Below are positions 18,474-20,980 of a stretch of 20,980 nt of DNA, one piece after another. The stretch covers positions 1-20,980 of the forward strand of contig CALEVN010000019.1 of NCBI GenBank assembly GCA_937924685.1, in the 5' to 3' direction. The notes beneath the pieces were generated by a model. That model was not told where the DNA came from, ran no database searches, and saw only the letters and a list, made by a program, of their open reading frames with translations. Each line of letters starts with the position of its first letter. Position 1 is the first letter of the stretch. Source of the stretch: an uncultured Candidatus Altimarinota bacterium. GTDB taxonomy: Bacteria > Patescibacteriota > Gracilibacteria > BD1-5 > JAGOOR01. The translations under genes and the position numbers were made by a program.

Positions 18474-18479
18474 CTTATA
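18474..18479 (-). promoter_or_regulatory. -10 element of the ferredoxin gene
   Basis: On the minus strand TATAAG lies 11 bases before the ATG, giving a predicted leader of only about 4-5 bases. Confidence 0.35.
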
Positions 18480-18522
18480 AATTTCTTGCATTTCGCAATA
18501 TTTTTGTATCATGTCGCCTGTT

Positions 18523-18548
18523 GGGAGATTCACTCAAGTGAACCGCTC
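18523..18548 (+). promoter_or_regulatory. Hairpin in the rplA leader, possible L1 site
   Basis: TTCACT-CA-AGTGAA (18529-18542) is a perfect 6-bp inverted repeat, and outside it GAG (18525-18527) can pair with CTC (18546-18548) across an asymmetric internal loop. Ribosomal protein L1 is known to repress its own mRNA through such structures. Assignment here is an inference from shape and location only. Confidence 0.3.
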
Positions 18549-18576
18549 GCACCAATATTTTCTTATTTTTCTTTTT

Positions 18577-19266
18577 ATGCCAAGAGGCAAAAAATACAAC
18601 GCAGCAACGAAGTTTATCGAAGCTGGTAAAACTTATACAGTCGAGGAAGCAGTCGCTCTTCTCGAGAAGACAAACTATGTGAAATTTGACCCAACGGTCG
18701 AGATTCACTTTCGACTTGGTATAGACCCAACAAAGGCGGATCAGATGATTCGTATGGGTATGACTCTCCCTCACGGTACAGGTAAAGCTATCAAAGTAGC
18801 AGCTTTCACTGATGCTGGAGATGAAAAAGCTCTCATCAATAGTGGCGCTCTCGTCGCTGGTGGTGATGACCTCATTACTGGTATCGAAAGTGGTGCTATC
18901 CAGCTCAATTTCGACATCGCTATAGCAACTCCTGTAATGATGCGTAAGATGGGTAAAATCGCTAAAGTTCTCGGTCCAAAAGGTCTCATGCCAAATCCAA
19001 AATCTGGTACTGTCGGAGAAGACCTCCAGTCTATCCTCAAAGAACTCAAGGGTGGTAAATTTGAAGTAAAAAATGACAAACAAGGTGATATTCACGGCGT
19101 TTGTGGTAAACTCTCATTTGGTTCAAAAAAACTCACTGAAAATATCGAAAACTTCATCTCTCACCTCAAAGAAGCTCGTCCATCTGGACTAAAAACAACG
19201 GTGACTTTTATTGAAGCAATCTATGTTTGTAGTGCCATGGGGCCTAGTATTCCTGTCAAAGCATAA
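18577..19266 (+). CDS. rplA: Large-subunit ribosomal protein L1
   Basis: Binds 23S rRNA to form the L1 stalk, which helps release deacylated tRNA. In many bacteria L1 also represses its own synthesis. The 229-residue length is normal. Motifs include M-P-R-G-K-K-Y, F-R-L-G-I-D-P-T-K-A-D-Q, L-P-H-G-T-G-K, V-L-G-P-K-G-L-M-P-N-P-K-S-G-T-V and C-S-A-M-G-P-S-I-P-V. ATG 18577 fits family starts; an upstream in-frame ATG at 18511 would add residues that lie in the leader. All 25 glycines use GGN and none TGA, unlike most neighbours. L1 stands alone here, whereas most bacteria have rplK (L11) directly upstream. A strong terminator follows. Confidence 0.97.
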   Translation: MPRGKKYNAATKFIEAGKTYTVEEAVALLEKTNYVKFDPTVEIHFRLGIDPTKADQMIRMGMTLPHGTGKAIKVAAFTDAGDEKALINSGALVAGGDDLITGIESGAIQLNFDIAIATPVMMRKMGKIAKVLGPKGLMPNPKSGTVGEDLQSILKELKGGKFEVKNDKQGDIHGVCGKLSFGSKKLTENIENFISHLKEARPSGLKTTVTFIEAIYVCSAMGPSIPVKA

Positions 19267-19271
19267 CCGTC

Positions 19272-19286
19272 TTCTCAATTTGAGAA
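19272..19286. other. Inverted repeat after rplA
   Basis: TTCTCAA-T-TTGAGAA directly downstream of the rplA stop. It is probably part of the transcript end together with the next hairpin. Confidence 0.35.
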
Positions 19287-19290
19287 CAAA

Positions 19291-20148
19291 CTAAGCTCCC
19301 CTGTGGAGCTTTTTTTGTATGAAAAACGCAACCAAAAGAGATACAAAAAATAAGAAAAGCATTTCTCCAGGACCGGTTTGAGGAAGTCGATCAATAGGGA
19401 CAGGTTTATCGAATTTTGGTTCTACTGTTGTCTCGGCATCATCATGAGTTGCTGGAGTATTTGTAACTGCCGTAGGTGGTACTATCTGTCCCAAATCACC
19501 ACTGTAGGCCACTTTGAGTACTGCTTTATTTTCAGCTGGCATTTCAAAACCGGCCTGAGAAAGAACTTTTTTAAGTGTCATATCATAGGTGGCTCCTGTC
19601 TCTAATTTCTTTTTCAAAATAACATTGATACTTCTGAGGTCTTCTTTTGAATTTTCTATATGGTCGAGAACTTGAGATTTTTTTGTTTTAGAATTTATCA
19701 GGGTAATCTGTGTTTTTTGCGCATCAATAGGTTGTGTAAAAACAAGCTGCAGTGTGTGATCATCTGTCGCAACAGGGTCACCCACGAGAGAAAAACTGAG
19801 AGCACGAAATGTCCGTGCATGAAGAGGGATACTCTTGGAAACATCTTTTCCAGTTTTATCAAAACCTTTCACAACAAAAGTATATTCTGTAGCAGGAGAC
19901 AAATCATGAACATCAAAGTCTGTTTGAGTAATAAAATCAGAATCAAGAAGAGGGTCAGTACCATCATTTTTAAGAAGAATACTTTCATCATAAAAGACCT
20001 TGTATTTTGTAGCACCAGGCATGGCAGACCAATGAAGTCCAATTGTTTTCTCCCCTATCATCGTAGCTTGTAAAATGGTTTCAGAAGAATCAACCGCAAA
20101 GGCGAAACCACCTATTGCCAGAAGAAGAAGAATGATTACTCTGTACAT
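19291..20148 (-). CDS. Surface protein with FnIII domain and LPQTG anchor
   Basis: A 285-residue protein with a signal peptide (1-18, ending A-F-A), a fibronectin type III-like domain (about 24-112: L-H-W-S-A-M-P-G-A-T-K-Y-K-V-F-Y and L-S-P-A-T-E-Y-T-F-V-V-K-G), a second beta-rich Ig-like domain (about 115-215), a Pro/Thr-rich stalk, and L-P-Q-T-G at 255-259 followed by a hydrophobic helix and K-K-L-H-R-G-A. That is the classic sortase sorting signal. No sortase gene is in the window. The ATG at 20148 is chosen because it opens the signal peptide; an upstream in-frame ATG at 20220 would add residues from the divergent gene. No TGA codons are used. A likely function is cell attachment or surface display. 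Confidence 0.88.
   Translation of the reverse strand: MYRVIILLLLAIGGFAFAVDSSETILQATMIGEKTIGLHWSAMPGATKYKVFYDESILLKNDGTDPLLDSDFITQTDFDVHDLSPATEYTFVVKGFDKTGKDVSKSIPLHARTFRALSFSLVGDPVATDDHTLQLVFTQPIDAQKTQITLINSKTKKSQVLDHIENSKEDLRSINVILKKKLETGATYDMTLKKVLSQAGFEMPAENKAVLKVAYSGDLGQIVPPTAVTNTPATHDDAETTVEPKFDKPVPIDRLPQTGPGEMLFLFFVSLLVAFFIQKKLHRGA
19294..19317 (+). terminator. Rho-independent terminator of rplA
   Basis: AGCTCC-CCTGT-GGAGCT stem-loop followed by an unbroken T run (19310-19316). It overlaps the 3' end of the convergent LPQTG gene. Confidence 0.85.
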
Positions 20149-20163
20149 AAAGACTTTTGATAT

Positions 20164-20171
20164 AGTATACT
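20164..20171. promoter_or_regulatory. Palindromic shared -10 of divergent genes
   Basis: AGTATACT reads the same on both strands, giving TATACT toward the pilin gene (20166-20171) and TATACT toward the LPQTG gene (20164-20169, minus). No good -35 is visible in either direction. Confidence 0.4.
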
Positions 20172-20189
20172 CACAGTAATTTAATTCCC

Positions 20190-20822
20190 ATGCAAAAACA
20201 AGAAAAAACGCCAAAAACATGATGATTTACTCTTGTCGAAATTATGATAGTCATCCTAATTATAATCATGTTAACGCAGCTCGGAAGTATAGGATCACTC
20301 TTTCGTCAAAAAGAAAGGAGCCAAACAGAAGAAATAACAGTACAGATACTCGGAAAAGTCGATGAGGAAAAAGTAAATGCCCTTCTCGGTAAAACAGAAA
20401 ACGGAGATATCGTGAGAAAAAGAAAAATAACCCTGTCCGTCGACAATACCAATCATGAGATAAAGGGCATCTCTCATGTTAATCTCGCAAAATCAACAGA
20501 TGACACCTACGAATCAGATACCTGGGAAAAAACATGGCAACTACCAGAGCTCAACTGAACATGGTATGCCTGCACAGGAAGTGACAACGGAACACTTCTC
20601 GATGCCACAAGTACCATAAGTGCTGAATTTTTCTGAGACAAGATACTCTTTACAGAAGGTCAAAACACATCAGAAAAACCTCTCAATATCGGCACCAATA
20701 GCGTGCCGCAGATTGTCCTGAAACTCAAAAGAAATCAGGCTTTTAATGAACTCCATATAGACAGAAGAACAGGTCTGACATATATACGAACAGGGAAAGA
20801 GGAAAATGTATATTGTAACTAA
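20190..20822 (+). CDS. Type IV pilin or pseudopilin
   Basis: A 210-residue prepilin. A short basic leader (1-12) ends in G-G, followed by F-T-L-V-E-I-M-I-V-I-L-I-I-I-M-L: the prepilin peptidase site G|F with Glu at mature position 5 and the N-methylated hydrophobic helix. Both glycines of the cleavage site (20220-20225) are TGA codons. The globular part has two cysteines (W-Y-A-C-T-G and V-Y-C-N at the C-terminus) that could form the D-region disulfide usual in pilins. Two more TGA codons lie downstream (20556, 20634). It fits functionally with the PilT fusion 3.5 kb upstream. Whether it is a major or minor pilin cannot be told. Confidence 0.92.
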
Positions 20823-20827
20823 TTTTT

Positions 20828-20928
20828 ATGAAACTTGTTTTATTCCTCGTCGGCGTCGTTCTCTCGGTATGGGTCGGAGTAACTGTCTATGCACCAATAC
20901 AGGGGTACGTAACGAGTATACAAAAGGT
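20828..20928 (+). CDS. Secreted or membrane protein, 3' truncated
   Basis: ATG five bases after the pilin stop opens a 33-residue visible start, M-K-L-V-L-F-L-V-G-V-V-L-S-V-W-V-G-V-T-V, a signal peptide or membrane anchor, then Y-A-P-I-Q-G-Y. The real sequence ends at 20928, where the adapter begins. The apparent continuation to a TAG is adapter-encoded. It probably shares an operon with the pilin gene and may be another pilus component. Confidence 0.55.
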
Positions 20929-20980
20929 AGATCGGAAGAGCGTCGTGTAGGGAAAGAGTGTCTTCGCCTGTGTAGATCTC
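20929..20980 (+). other. Illumina TruSeq adapter (artefact)
   Basis: From 20929 the sequence is AGATCGGAAGAGCGTCGTGT and onward, the reverse complement of the Illumina P5-side TruSeq adapter. Bases 20962-20969 (CTTCGCCT) sit in the i5 index slot (i5 AGGCGAAG, which I recall as D505), followed by GTGTAGATCTC of the flow-cell oligo. This is untrimmed read-through at the contig end and not genomic. Confidence 0.97.

Noticed and set aside
18475..19095. 206-codon open frame antisense to rplA.
   Set aside because: Composition is typical of an antisense shadow, and rplA on the other strand is certain.
1..20980. CRISPR array, insertion sequence, prophage or integron.
   Set aside because: No regularly spaced direct repeats, transposase, integrase or terminal inverted repeats were seen.

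Overview
The window looks like a chromosomal contig from a Candidate Phyla Radiation bacterium of the Gracilibacteria (BD1-5/GN02) or Absconditabacteria (SR1) type. The main evidence is the genetic code. Most genes are cut by in-frame TGA codons that fall where protein families require glycine: Walker A of PilT, motif GRxGRQG of SecA, the Nudix box, the prepilin cleavage site and the Dus active-site region. UGA is therefore read as Gly (translation table 25), and every CDS below is called with that code. CGA and CGG remain arginine at invariant sites. DNA is AT-rich, genes are tightly packed, and convergent genes can end within 0-12 bases of each other.

Layout. 3-1397(+): 5'-truncated lipoprotein. 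1398-2564(-): compact glucose-6-phosphate dehydrogenase. 2622-3197(+): membrane protein, then tRNA-dihydrouridine synthase (3199-4161), a DUF2231-like membrane protein (4200-4703) and a CNNM/CBS/CorC transporter-like protein (4728-6041). 6115-7398(+): peptidoglycan-binding/coiled-coil protein. 7522-8874(-): trigger factor with a His-rich linker. 9007-10230(+): short pyruvate kinase, followed by a class II CPD photolyase (10233-11600). 11613-12350(-): Nudix hydrolase. 12491-15136(+): SecA. 15216-16730(+): STAS-PilT fusion ATPase, followed by two membrane proteins built from VirB2/TrbC-like helical hairpins (16735-17697, 17700-18155). 18157-18462(-): [2Fe-2S] ferredoxin. 18577-19266(+): ribosomal protein L1. 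19291-20148(-): FnIII protein with an LPQTG sortase signal. 20190-20822(+): type IV pilin-like protein. 20828-20928(+): truncated secreted protein.

The last 52 bases (20929-20980) match an Illumina TruSeq dual-index adapter and are not genomic.

The genes cover protein export and surface structures (SecA, PilT-STAS, pilin, VirB2-like proteins, LPQTG protein), protein and RNA maintenance (trigger factor, Dus, L1, photolyase, Nudix) and fragments of central carbon metabolism (G6PD, pyruvate kinase). Many genes have a -10-like hexamer 3-9 bases before the ATG and no evident Shine-Dalgarno sequence, which suggests leaderless mRNAs. The most novel items are the STAS-PilT fusion and its adjoining hairpin-repeat membrane proteins. 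No CRISPR array, tRNA, rRNA or insertion sequence was seen, and no stretch over 300 bases lacks a gene.
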